Notes: a model not told the origin generated them from the sequence alone. DNA of 7,565 bases from CAZEQK01 sp964514395 (GCA_964514395.1 CAZEQK010000079.1:1-7565); one strand, 5' to 3'. Positions 1 through 6,606 are shown, numbered from the stretch's first letter. A program made the numbers and translations.

Positions 1-105
1 TTAATAAATATAATGTTTATGCTATAAAAAATCATTATAATAGTATTATAGAATTCTAAAATATTTTATACATCACGCAAGTAAATGATATATAGGGGTG
101 GTTAT

Positions 106-1380
106 ATGAATGATAATTCAAACTTAAAAATATCTTATTACATCCTTAGAACATTAATATTGCTCGTTTCAGGCGCTATCATCTTTGGTTATATTATAGC
201 TTTCATTAATGATTTAAACGGAACAAATCTATGGATAACTATTGGTATTACAGCTATCGGTGGTCTAATTCTCGGCTTATTACTTTCATGGTTAAATTAT
301 ACAAGATTTATAAAACCAATTCTCTATTTATCGGAAGTGGCTACTAATATGTCAAACTATGATTTTACGCTTCAGGAATTAAATGTTAAAAAAAGAGGAG
401 AGTTTGGCTTTTTATTTCATAGTTTTAATACGATGATAAATAATAATAGGATGCTTATACATAATATTAAAGATAACGCTATAAACCTTAATCAAACATT
501 AGAATTAATTAATAACTCTGCAAATGAGGTCAATATATCAAGTGAGGAAATAGCCAAGTCAGTAAACGAAATTGCTTCAGGATCATCTAATCAAGCGAAA
601 GAGACCAACATAAGCTTAGAAGAAACAATTAATCTAGCCAAAAAAATTGAGGCTATCGGAGAGAAGTTGGACTTTGCTGTTTCAGGGACAAATGAACTAA
701 AAGTAAAAAATGATCTTGGTATACATACCATGACTGAGCTTCACAACAAGTTTGACGAAAATTCAGAAGCTACCACTGAGGTAGCAAAAAATATCAATCA
801 GCTTTTAGAGAAATCAAATAAAATTAATGGTATTATCGAAACGATTAGTGAAATTTCCGATCAAACCAATTTATTAGCACTAAATGCGGCCATTGAAGCA
901 GCAAGGGCAAGCGAGCATGGGAGAGGCTTTGCTGTAGTTGCAGACGAGGTAAGAATGTTAGCTGAACAATCTTCAATAGCAACGGACGAAATAAAAAAAA
1001 TCATACAAGAAATTTTAGGAGTATTTGATAACACAAATATAACAATGGATGAAGCAAGAATAGCTGAAACCAATGCCTTTGATTATTTAAACCAAACAAA
1101 GCTGGTATTTGATGAAATCAAACAAGCTGCGGATCGTGTTATTGATCGAATCCAATCTCTTGATGAAGATATTGTTATTGTAGAATCCTCTAAGGATAAG
1201 GTTTTTCAATCTATTGAATCTATTTCTGCCGTTGCTGAAGCTTCTGCTGCATCTACAGAGGAAATTAGTGCATCGATAGAAGAACAAACGGCATTAAACG
1301 GGGAAATTGCATCACGTACGAATAAAATCAAGGATAACGTCAATATACTAGTAAAAACCACTTCCTTATATAAAATATAA
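106..1380 (+). CDS. Methyl-accepting chemotaxis protein, short-loop membrane type (424 aa)
   Basis: Likely chemoreceptor that passes a signal to CheA/CheW at the cytoplasmic face of the membrane. Seen: two hydrophobic helices (about residues 13-35 and 43-63) joined by only about 7 residues. A HAMP-like linker follows (about 64-115, with Pro71 and an EFGFLFHSFNTM match to the second HAMP helix), then a long coiled-coil signalling domain. The hairpin tip (about 251-289) carries the family hallmark SDQTNLLALNAAIEAARA followed by HGRGFAVVADEVR. Glu/Gln/Ala/Ser-rich stretches near 370-400 are plausible adaptation sites. There is no C-terminal NWETF-type CheR tether. I chose ATG 106 over the in-frame ATG at 85 because AGGGGTGG (94-101) lies just upstream of 106. 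A TATAAT at 36-41 may be its -10 box, but no good -35 is seen. With almost no outside domain, the stimulus is probably sensed in the membrane or cytoplasm (inference). The family call is secure; the ligand is unknown. Confidence 0.93.
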   Translation: MNDNSNLKISYYILRTLILLVSGAIIFGYIIAFINDLNGTNLWITIGITAIGGLILGLLLSWLNYTRFIKPILYLSEVATNMSNYDFTLQELNVKKRGEFGFLFHSFNTMINNNRMLIHNIKDNAINLNQTLELINNSANEVNISSEEIAKSVNEIASGSSNQAKETNISLEETINLAKKIEAIGEKLDFAVSGTNELKVKNDLGIHTMTELHNKFDENSEATTEVAKNINQLLEKSNKINGIIETISEISDQTNLLALNAAIEAARASEHGRGFAVVADEVRMLAEQSSIATDEIKKIIQEILGVFDNTNITMDEARIAETNAFDYLNQTKLVFDEIKQAADRVIDRIQSLDEDIVIVESSKDKVFQSIESISAVAEASAASTEEISASIEEQTALNGEIASRTNKIKDNVNILVKTTSLYKI

Positions 1381-1447
1381 TAAGTATGTGCTTAATAGCA
1401 TCAAATTCAGAAAGAGTAAAAAATAATAGACGGATTTGAAATAATTT

Positions 1448-1514
1448 AAAAAGGTGCGAAGTTATTAAAATGTACCCCTTGTAATGGACATTTTATAGCG
1501 GTCGCACCTTTTTT
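1448..1514. terminator. Bidirectional rho-independent terminator between convergent genes
   Basis: The arms AAAAAGGTGCGA (1448-1459) and TCGCACCTTTTT (1502-1513) are exact reverse complements. A nested second stem, TAAAATGT (1466-1473) with ACATTTTA (1488-1495), sits inside them. The outer stem ends in a T-run when read on either strand, so it can stop both the chemoreceptor transcript (stop at 1380) and the convergent secreted-protein transcript (stop at 1554). At 67 bases it is longer than a typical terminator, and the inner stem is separated from the outer by asymmetric bulges. It may therefore have arisen from a palindromic repeat. Confidence 0.85.
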
Positions 1515-1553
1515 CATACTAATCACTTATATCTTATGCAATTATTTTAATCA

Positions 1554-4448
1554 TTAGTTTGTAACAACTTCCTCCACACTTCCATCAGTTTTCACCCGAT
1601 AATCTAATTGATCACTCGGATTTGTATAATATATCCAATTGCTATCAATTTTTAATTTACCAACAACATAATTTTTACTTAGCAGCTGTTGATCTTTCCC
1701 ATTAGTTTTTATTTGATAAATAGTAAAGCCAAACTCTCCCATAAATAATTTTGTGTAATAAACATATTCGTTATCTATCGTAAATGTATATACATCTTGT
1801 TCAGAAATTCTAGCTCTTTCTGTACCATCTGTTTTCATACGATAAATAGAATTATTATCAGACTTATTAATATAGAAGATCCAATCACCAGCTACATGAA
1901 TATCAGAAGCTTTATCATCAGAAATTTTAAAATTTGTTAAACCATCAGGTGTAACTTTATATAAGGAACCATCAGAGGTTACAAAATAAATCCAATTACT
2001 GGTTGCATTGACTTCACTAACATCATCAATATTAGGATTATAATCAGGATAGGTTACATCGCTATTATTAACATTAATCTCCTTTAAATTTGGATCAATT
2101 GGCTTCTTTTCCACATAATCTAATGACTGTTTATTTGTACCATCAATTTGAATACGATAGGTTGTTTCCATTGTTTCTGGACCGCTCATATCAAAATAGT
2201 AAATCCAATCACCAGCAACAGAAAATTGCATAGGCTGTGCTTTTACAATCAATTTTTTATTCATTCCGTCAGTATTTATTTTATATATTCCTTCATGATC
2301 TGGATCATTATTAATCCATCCCCAAGCATAGTAAATAGTATTATCTTTGATAGTAAATCTTTCTACATTATCTAATACTTTAATTTTGTTAGTTCCATCC
2401 ATATTTATTTTGTATAAAGTATTATTTTCATCAGTAAAGTAAATATATCCGTTATTAATAATAAAATTTCTTACTTTCTCATCATTTACCTTCGAATATC
2501 CGGTACCGTTAATATCAACTTTATAGATTTTTTCATCCTCATTATTAATAAAATATATATAATTCTTGACTAATTCAATGTTTTTATCTGTTTTATTCAG
2601 TAAAGTTGTAAGACTTAAAACACTGAGACCTGTACCATCAGTTCTCATCTTATATATTTTTTTAGATATTGATCCAGTTCCAAGATACATCCAACCATCT
2701 TTTACATTTAATGAAGTAACCATTATACTTAATCCACTATCAGGCTTTATTTGTTCTTTTTGCTTCCCGTCTTTTGATAGTTTATAAATATTTAATCCTG
2801 AAGTATAGTAGATCCAATCCCCGTCAATTGTCATTAAGGCCGTACTATCATCATTTAATTTTTGATACTCGGTTCCATCAGGACTCATTTTATAAATTTT
2901 ACTATGGTCTGCACTACTAATATAGTAGATCATATTTCCATTTAAAATGGCATTACCTTTTTCCTGTTGGGTTACAGTTAATGGTTCATTTTCATTATAA
3001 TTAACAACATTATCAGCAGCTATATAAGTAGACGGCCTTCTATCTTTACCAGATAGTCCAGATTCAAACATTCGTTTTCCTGTATAAAAATATATTTGGT
3101 TCCCAACAATACTATAGAAATTGATACTATCCTGAAGGATACGTTCTTTATTAGTACCATCTAATTTCATTCTATACAGATTCAATGTATCCTTATCTAA
3201 GTAATACATCCAATCGTCTATAACATGAATCCCTAAAACAACATTGTCATTTAATTTTGTTAATTCCGTACCATCTGTTTTTATTTTATATACCTTCTGA
3301 TCAAGCACATTAACAAAATAAATCCAATCCCCTACAACATTTAAATAATATGCATGAGCTTTTACTAGAACAACATCACTTGATCCATCAATAGCTGTAC
3401 GGTGAAAATCTTTAGTAGCTTCGTTTGTATAATATATTGCATCTTTGGTTACTGAGAAATTAACAAGCTCAAAATCAGTCTTAAGAATTAGTTTCTTATC
3501 TGAACCATCTGTTTTCATTCGATATATTACTTTCTCACTACCATTAACATCGTAATAATAAATCCAATCATTTACAACTTGCAATGATTCAGCTTGATCT
3601 GAACTTAGTAAAGTTTTGTCCATACCATCTAACTTTATTCTATATATTTTACTATCAGAATAATTAATATAGTATACATAATCACCTATGACATTAATTT
3701 TATAAGCATCATCATCAGATAGTTTGGTAAGCCCAGTTCCATCTTCCATTATCTTATATAGTTTCGAATCATAGTTAATATAGTTAAAATATATCCATTT
3801 CCCCTGTTTAGCCATAAATCCACCTGCGAACAGATTAGGGGTTGAATTCCCAATTTCATTTATCACTTTTACATCAGTAGCAGTAGTCTGATTGCTTGTA
3901 TCATTTTGGTTACCAGTCGTTGCTGCGCTGTCTGTTGTATTTGTGTTGTCACCAGCGGTCTGATTAGTCGGTGTATTCTTATTTATTGTTGTAGCTTGAG
4001 GTTTTTTATACTTTCTCACAATATTAATCGATTTTGTTTTACTATCCCAACTAATGGATTCTCCTAGGGCTTTACTAATAAATCTTAAGGGTACCATCGT
4101 TTTCTTATTAATTATTTGTGCTGGTACTTCTAGTGTGATTGTTGTACTTACACCATCAGTAATAACTGTAGCCTCGGTCGAATTAAGCTTTAGGATAATC
4201 GTTACATTATCTCTGACTGCAGTTATCTTTTTCTCTGTCCCATCCCAGCTAATGGTTGCCCCTAATGCTTCAAAGATTCCGCGTAAGGGTACTAAAGTAT
4301 GCCCATCCTTTACGACAGGAGGTTGTTCATAATCTTGTTGTTGTCCGTCTATAATAACCTTTACATCTGAATTAGCAGCTGCAACCCCTATTGGTAAGCT
4401 AACAATAATTAAAGATAATGATAAAATAAGTACTAAAAATTTTTTCAT
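1554..4448 (-). CDS. Secreted multi-repeat propeller protein: copper amine oxidase-N-like domain plus DUF5050-type repeats (964 aa)
   Basis: Predicted exported protein of unknown function. Residues 1-25 form a signal peptide (MKK, hydrophobic core, AAA before Asn26). Residues about 30-147 match the copper amine oxidase N-terminal-like domain (PF07833 type), with its duplicated hallmark: TLVPLRGIFEALG then ISWD, and again TMVPLRFISKALG then ISWD. This domain is a common wall-associated module in Bacillota and carries no amine oxidase active site. Residues 148-200 are a Thr/Asn/Ala-rich linker. From about 205 to the end come 18 repeats of about 40 residues, pattern WIYY...IYRMKTDGT...L, resembling DUF5050/YWTD-like beta-propeller blades. 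There is no LPXTG, SLH or C-terminal membrane anchor. GGAGGA lies 5 bases before the ATG. The gene is monocistronic: a divergent gene lies upstream and a shared terminator downstream. A role in extracellular binding is inference only. Confidence 0.9.
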   Translation of the reverse strand: MKKFLVLILSLSLIIVSLPIGVAAANSDVKVIIDGQQQDYEQPPVVKDGHTLVPLRGIFEALGATISWDGTEKKITAVRDNVTIILKLNSTEATVITDGVSTTITLEVPAQIINKKTMVPLRFISKALGESISWDSKTKSINIVRKYKKPQATTINKNTPTNQTAGDNTNTTDSAATTGNQNDTSNQTTATDVKVINEIGNSTPNLFAGGFMAKQGKWIYFNYINYDSKLYKIMEDGTGLTKLSDDDAYKINVIGDYVYYINYSDSKIYRIKLDGMDKTLLSSDQAESLQVVNDWIYYYDVNGSEKVIYRMKTDGSDKKLILKTDFELVNFSVTKDAIYYTNEATKDFHRTAIDGSSDVVLVKAHAYYLNVVGDWIYFVNVLDQKVYKIKTDGTELTKLNDNVVLGIHVIDDWMYYLDKDTLNLYRMKLDGTNKERILQDSINFYSIVGNQIYFYTGKRMFESGLSGKDRRPSTYIAADNVVNYNENEPLTVTQQEKGNAILNGNMIYYISSADHSKIYKMSPDGTEYQKLNDDSTALMTIDGDWIYYTSGLNIYKLSKDGKQKEQIKPDSGLSIMVTSLNVKDGWMYLGTGSISKKIYKMRTDGTGLSVLSLTTLLNKTDKNIELVKNYIYFINNEDEKIYKVDINGTGYSKVNDEKVRNFIINNGYIYFTDENNTLYKINMDGTNKIKVLDNVERFTIKDNTIYYAWGWINNDPDHEGIYKINTDGMNKKLIVKAQPMQFSVAGDWIYYFDMSGPETMETTYRIQIDGTNKQSLDYVEKKPIDPNLKEINVNNSDVTYPDYNPNIDDVSEVNATSNWIYFVTSDGSLYKVTPDGLTNFKISDDKASDIHVAGDWIFYINKSDNNSIYRMKTDGTERARISEQDVYTFTIDNEYVYYTKLFMGEFGFTIYQIKTNGKDQQLLSKNYVVGKLKIDSNWIYYTNPSDQLDYRVKTDGSVEEVVTN
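1557..3836 (-). repeat. Coding tandem repeats: 18 propeller-like blades in groups of 7, 7 and 4
   Basis: This is the protein-level repeat array of the secreted protein. The conserved Asp-Gly (or equivalent) turn falls at residues 237, 275, 315, 355, 393, 431, 467 (degenerate), 525, 561, 605, 648, 685, 728, 770, 836, 875, 917 and 956. Normal spacing is 36-44 residues. The two exceptions are 467-525 (58) and 770-836 (66), where Asn/Asp/Pro-rich inserts lie (about bases 2949-3047 and 2004-2111). Units are diverged in sequence, so this is old duplication rather than a recent DNA-level tandem repeat. Segments encoding YRMKTDG remain similar at the base level. Confidence 0.8.
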
Positions 4449-4574
4449 AACGTTCCTCCATATTTCTTTTTAAAATTTTTCATAATAACTAATTTACGAC
4501 ATTATTTGCCACTTTCCTCTATTTTTTGCTAATTTGATTCTTTTGACCTACGACAAATTGAATATTACTGTCCT

Positions 4575-4606
4575 TTGATTGACATAACCGTTAATATGTA
4601 TAATAT
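4575..4606 (+). promoter_or_regulatory. Probable sigma-A-type promoter of the monooxygenase gene
   Basis: TATAAT at 4599-4604 is preceded by TTGATT (4575-4580, spacing 18) and by TTGACA (4579-4584, spacing 14 to TATAAT or 16 to an overlapping TAATAT at 4601-4606). The exact -35/-10 pairing is ambiguous. Initiation near 4612 would give a leader of about 60 bases to the ATG at 4676. Confidence 0.5.
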
Positions 4607-4624
4607 TATTATTAACACTGTCAA
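4597..4624 (-). promoter_or_regulatory. Probable sigma-A-type promoter of the secreted protein gene
   Basis: Read on the minus strand, a perfect TTGACA (4624-4619) is followed after 16 bases by TATACA (4602-4597). Initiation would fall near 4590, giving a leader of about 140 bases before the ATG at 4448. It shares its -10 region with the opposite-facing promoter. The long leader leaves room for post-transcriptional control, but I see no recognisable riboswitch in it. Confidence 0.5.
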
Positions 4625-4675
4625 TATAGTGCAATTTAGTCATATGTCTACAATGGAAGAATAAGAGGAATGAAG

Positions 4676-4961
4676 ATGTTTGTAGCAGTAAATAGAATTG
4701 ATGTTCCAAATTCCGATGAAATGACACAGATGTTTAAGCACCTTTCACCGGAATTAAAAAAAATCGAAGGATTTTTGGGTTTTGAAATATGGAAAACTGA
4801 AGGAAAATTAAAAGTAATTTCCCGGTTGGTATACAAAAGCATCATTCGAACAATATATTAATAGCGATATTTTCAAGCAGCATCATGGTGGTTCCAGTGG
4901 AAAAAGCATGGAAAACCAAGCTCAGGTAGAATATTTTGAGGGAGAAATAATAGTCGAATAG
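4676..4961 (+). pseudogene. Frameshifted IsdG/HmoA-like (ABM-fold) monooxygenase gene
   Basis: The family's small ferredoxin-like-fold proteins include heme-degrading monooxygenases (IsdG, HmoA) and antibiotic-biosynthesis monooxygenases. Frame 1 starts at ATG 4676 (AAGAGGA at 4663-4669 upstream) and reads MFVAVNRI, then IEGFLGFEIWKTEG, then KLKVISR, before running out of family to a TAA at 4859-4861. Dropping one T near 4826 moves the reading into WYTKASFEQYINSDIFKQHH and on without a stop to TAG 4959-4961. The restored product has 94 residues, normal for the family. Compared with S. aureus IsdG (alignment from memory), Asn6 and His70 match the catalytic Asn7 and His77, but Tyr60 replaces Trp67, so heme degradation is uncertain. 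The even similarity on both sides of one extra base suggests a recent indel or a sequencing error. A programmed shift is unlikely because no slippery site is seen. It converges on the efflux gene, stops 22 bases apart. Confidence 0.75.
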
Positions 4962-4983
4962 TTTCTATCCATATTTTTATTTC

Positions 4984-5907
4984 TTATACTAAGGGATTAG
5001 AGTGATAAATAGAGGATTTTTCGATTTGGATAGTGGAGTGTTTAATATTAAATTCTTCTTCTATTTTCTTTATGGATACCTGTAAAATATTCTGTGTATC
5101 TAGATTATCTTCAATAATCATATGACAACTCAAACAGTCCAATCCAGATGTAATGGTCCAGATATGGAGATCATGCACATCGATGACCCCTTCCATTGAT
5201 GAAAGTATATTTTTTACGTCGGATATCTTAACCGTAATGGGAGATCCCTCCATTAGAATATGGATGGTATGGCTAATGATTCCCCATGCACTTTTTAGAA
5301 TCAATATAGCAACGATAACACTTATGATAGGATCTGCAATATACCATTTAAACATATACATCAATAAACCAGCGATTATTGCACCTATTGAACCCAACGC
5401 ATCCCCTATTATATGGAGATAGGCACTCCTAACATTAAGATTTCCTTTGGTATCCCCCTTTTTTATTAAAGACCATGCACTAATTAAGTTTGCTATAAGT
5501 CCCACGGTAGCTATAATGATCATCGAACCACTCAATACCATAGGTGGATGCATAAATCTACCATACGCTTCCTTTATAATAATTCCAGCAATAACAAACA
5601 AGGCTACGCCATTGAATAAGGCTGCAAGTATCTCAAAACGATAAAATCCATAGGTTTTCTCCTGTGATGCTGGTCTAGTCGCAAAGTACATTGCTACAAG
5701 GCTTAATGTCAACGAACTGGTATCACTAAGCATATGGCCAGAATCAGACAATAAGGCTAGACTATTTGTAATAAGACCACCAAAAAATTCTATTATCATA
5801 ATTGCAGCAGTTAAGGTAAGGGCAATAATGAGTCCACTTTTATTCCCCACTCTATTCATGTCATGATGGTTATGATGGTTATGATGATCATGATCGTGGT
5901 GATGCAT
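4984..5907 (-). CDS. czcD: Cation diffusion facilitator (CDF) metal efflux protein, Zn/Cd/Co type, CzcD-like (307 aa)
   Basis: Inner-membrane divalent-metal/proton antiporter exporting Zn(II), and probably Cd(II) or Co(II), from the cytoplasm. Seen: a cytoplasmic N-terminus with ten His in residues 2-15, then six hydrophobic helices at about 25-45, 50-75, 90-112, 123-145, 160-185 and 187-207. Helix 2 has His58 and Asp62 (GHMLSD) and helix 5 has His165 and Asp169 (HIIGD). This is the HD-HD arrangement of zinc-type CDF transport sites, rather than the DD-DD of manganese-type members. The C-terminal cytoplasmic domain (about 215-300) carries VHDLHIWTI and CLSCHMI, typical of CzcD/ZitB relatives. 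Length is close to family norm. AGGGGAG (5914-5920, minus strand) directly follows the upstream repressor's stop. The 13-base gap to that gene indicates one operon under zinc-responsive control. The exact metal range is inferred. Confidence 0.93.
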   Translation of the reverse strand: MHHHDHDHHNHHNHHDMNRVGNKSGLIIALTLTAAIMIIEFFGGLITNSLALLSDSGHMLSDTSSLTLSLVAMYFATRPASQEKTYGFYRFEILAALFNGVALFVIAGIIIKEAYGRFMHPPMVLSGSMIIIATVGLIANLISAWSLIKKGDTKGNLNVRSAYLHIIGDALGSIGAIIAGLLMYMFKWYIADPIISVIVAILILKSAWGIISHTIHILMEGSPITVKISDVKNILSSMEGVIDVHDLHIWTITSGLDCLSCHMIIEDNLDTQNILQVSIKKIEEEFNIKHSTIQIEKSSIYHSNPLV

Positions 5908-5920
5908 AGTAATCTCCCCT

Positions 5921-6220
5921 CTATTCGTGTAAATTATGGGATATCGTTTGTTTTAATATATTGATGACATGTTCATCATCATAGGTATAATATAAGCTAT
6001 TACCTTCTCTTCGGTACTTAACAAGCCTTAAGCTCCTTAGTGTAGCTAGCTGATGAGAAACTGCGGATTGTGATAATTGAAGTGATTCTACAATTTGGTT
6101 TACTGAACATTGCTGCTGCGATAAAAGAAAAAGTATTTTTACTCTTGTCGGATCAGCTAGTGCTTTAAATGTCTGAGCAACATTTTCTATAACCTCTTCC
6201 GTTATTTCTTCCATCCCCAT
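5921..6220 (-). CDS. czrA: ArsR/SmtB-family metal-sensing repressor, CzrA-like alpha-5 zinc site (99 aa)
   Basis: Dimeric winged-helix repressor expected to control itself and the downstream efflux pump. The family core is plain: FKALADPTRVKILFLL (about 18-33), recognition helix region LSQSAVSHQLATLRSLRLV (about 49-67), and wing YRREGNSLYYTY (69-80). The alpha-5 metal ligands of the CzrA/SmtB class are all present at the right spacing: Asp82-x-His84 and His95-x-x-His98. They match the D84/H86/H97/H100 pattern of S. aureus CzrA. The alpha-3N cysteine box of CadC/ArsR (ELCVC) is absent; only Cys38 is there. Zn(II) or Co(II) sensing is thus favoured over arsenic, lead or cadmium. The start at 6220 has AAGAGGTG 9 bases upstream; Met3 is a less likely alternative start. 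It is the first gene of the operon, 13 bases before the pump. Confidence 0.93.
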   Translation of the reverse strand: MGMEEITEEVIENVAQTFKALADPTRVKILFLLSQQQCSVNQIVESLQLSQSAVSHQLATLRSLRLVKYRREGNSLYYTYDDEHVINILKQTISHNLHE

Positions 6221-6254
6221 TGATTGCTACACCTCTTTCTTCTATTTTAATGAC

Positions 6255-6276
6255 TATATGAACATATGCTCATATA
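6255..6276. promoter_or_regulatory. Operator palindrome for the ArsR-family repressor
   Basis: The arms TATATGA (6255-6261) and TCATATA (6270-6276) are exact reverse complements around a central CATATG (6263-6268). Only one of 11 base pairs (A6262/C6269) breaks the symmetry. The form and AT-rich TGA...TCA core fit known ArsR/SmtB-family operators. It lies 34 bases before the repressor's ATG and covers the expected transcription start, which implies repression by blocking polymerase and autoregulation. Confidence 0.85.
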
Positions 6277-6278
6277 TA

Positions 6279-6307
6279 ATATTAACTGAAGTTATGATTT
6301 AAAGCAA
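6279..6307 (-). promoter_or_regulatory. Promoter of the repressor/efflux operon
   Basis: On the minus strand, TTGCTT (6307-6302) is followed after exactly 17 bases by TAATAT (6284-6279), a good sigma-A-type match. Initiation is expected near 6272, inside the operator palindrome. Confidence 0.75.
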
Positions 6308-6606
6308 CTTACACTACATTATGATTCTTTATGTAAGTGTGTGAAGAAGATCATATTTATCTTGTTTTTCCACCTATAAAATAAAAGTATATAAAGAAGA
6401 CTTGGTTCAGATGGAGTTTTTTATAATGCTGTACAGCATTTTTATTTTTAGCATAAATTTGATTCAAGGTTATCACCTACATAAAGAATTTTTCCCTGAG
6501 ACTATGAACTATTGATTATAATCGTGACCTAATTAACCATACCTATCAGGGTATATTTCATTTAAACCTTTGTTATAAGATGTCAATATTTTTTCATGCC
6601 AAGTGA
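6308..6606. other. Non-coding AT-rich intergenic stretch
   Basis: This lies between the metal operon's promoter and the permease promoter. I see no gene or RNA in it, apart from the 16-bp palindrome listed separately. A 34-codon open frame (6411-6515, +) lacks a convincing ribosome binding site. A CCCTGA (6494-6499) and TCAGGG (6546-6551) pair is complementary but 46 bases apart. No known riboswitch consensus was recognised ahead of the permease. Confidence 0.5.
6425..6440. other. Perfect 16-bp palindrome (AATGCTGTACAGCATT)
   Basis: Perfect self-complementary site with GC-containing half-sites, unusual in this AT-rich stretch. It could be a binding site for a dimeric regulator. Alternatively, because TTTTATTTTT follows it on the plus strand, it could be a weak terminator with a 6-bp stem and GTAC loop. 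No plus-strand gene ends just before it, which argues against a terminator role. It lies about 224 bases before the permease start, far for an operator. Confidence 0.4.

Noticed and set aside
36..50. AT-only inverted repeat TATAATA/TATTATA before the chemoreceptor
   Set aside because: Such symmetry is common by chance in AT-rich DNA, and no GC pair supports it.
57..83. Possible sigma-D (flagellar) promoter: TAAA at 57-60 before the chemoreceptor
   Set aside because: The element 15 bases downstream (CGCAAGTA) does not match GCCGATAT.
85..105. Upstream in-frame ATG of the chemoreceptor (adds 7 residues)
   Set aside because: The strong AGGGGTGG ribosome binding site lies between this ATG and the one at 106, so it can only serve 106.
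861..1073. Minus-strand open frame inside the chemoreceptor
   Set aside because: It is antisense to the most conserved part of the signalling domain, with codon constraint explained by the plus strand.
4648..4845. Minus-strand open frame opposite the monooxygenase gene
   Set aside because: It is a shadow: the plus strand carries recognisable family motifs and a ribosome binding site, while this frame has neither.
4955..4984. Possible terminator between the convergent monooxygenase and efflux genes
   Set aside because: Only a 4-5 bp GATAG/CTATC stem is present without a proper T-run; too weak to call.
6411..6515. 34-codon open frame (+) beginning MEFFIMLYSIFIF
   Set aside because: No convincing ribosome binding site or promoter. 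Short hydrophobic frames are expected by chance in AT-rich DNA, and it overlaps the palindrome.
6494..6551. CCCTGA / TCAGGG inverted pair ahead of the permease, as a riboswitch or attenuator
   Set aside because: Arms are 6 bp and 46 bases apart, lie upstream of the proposed start site, and match no riboswitch consensus I know.
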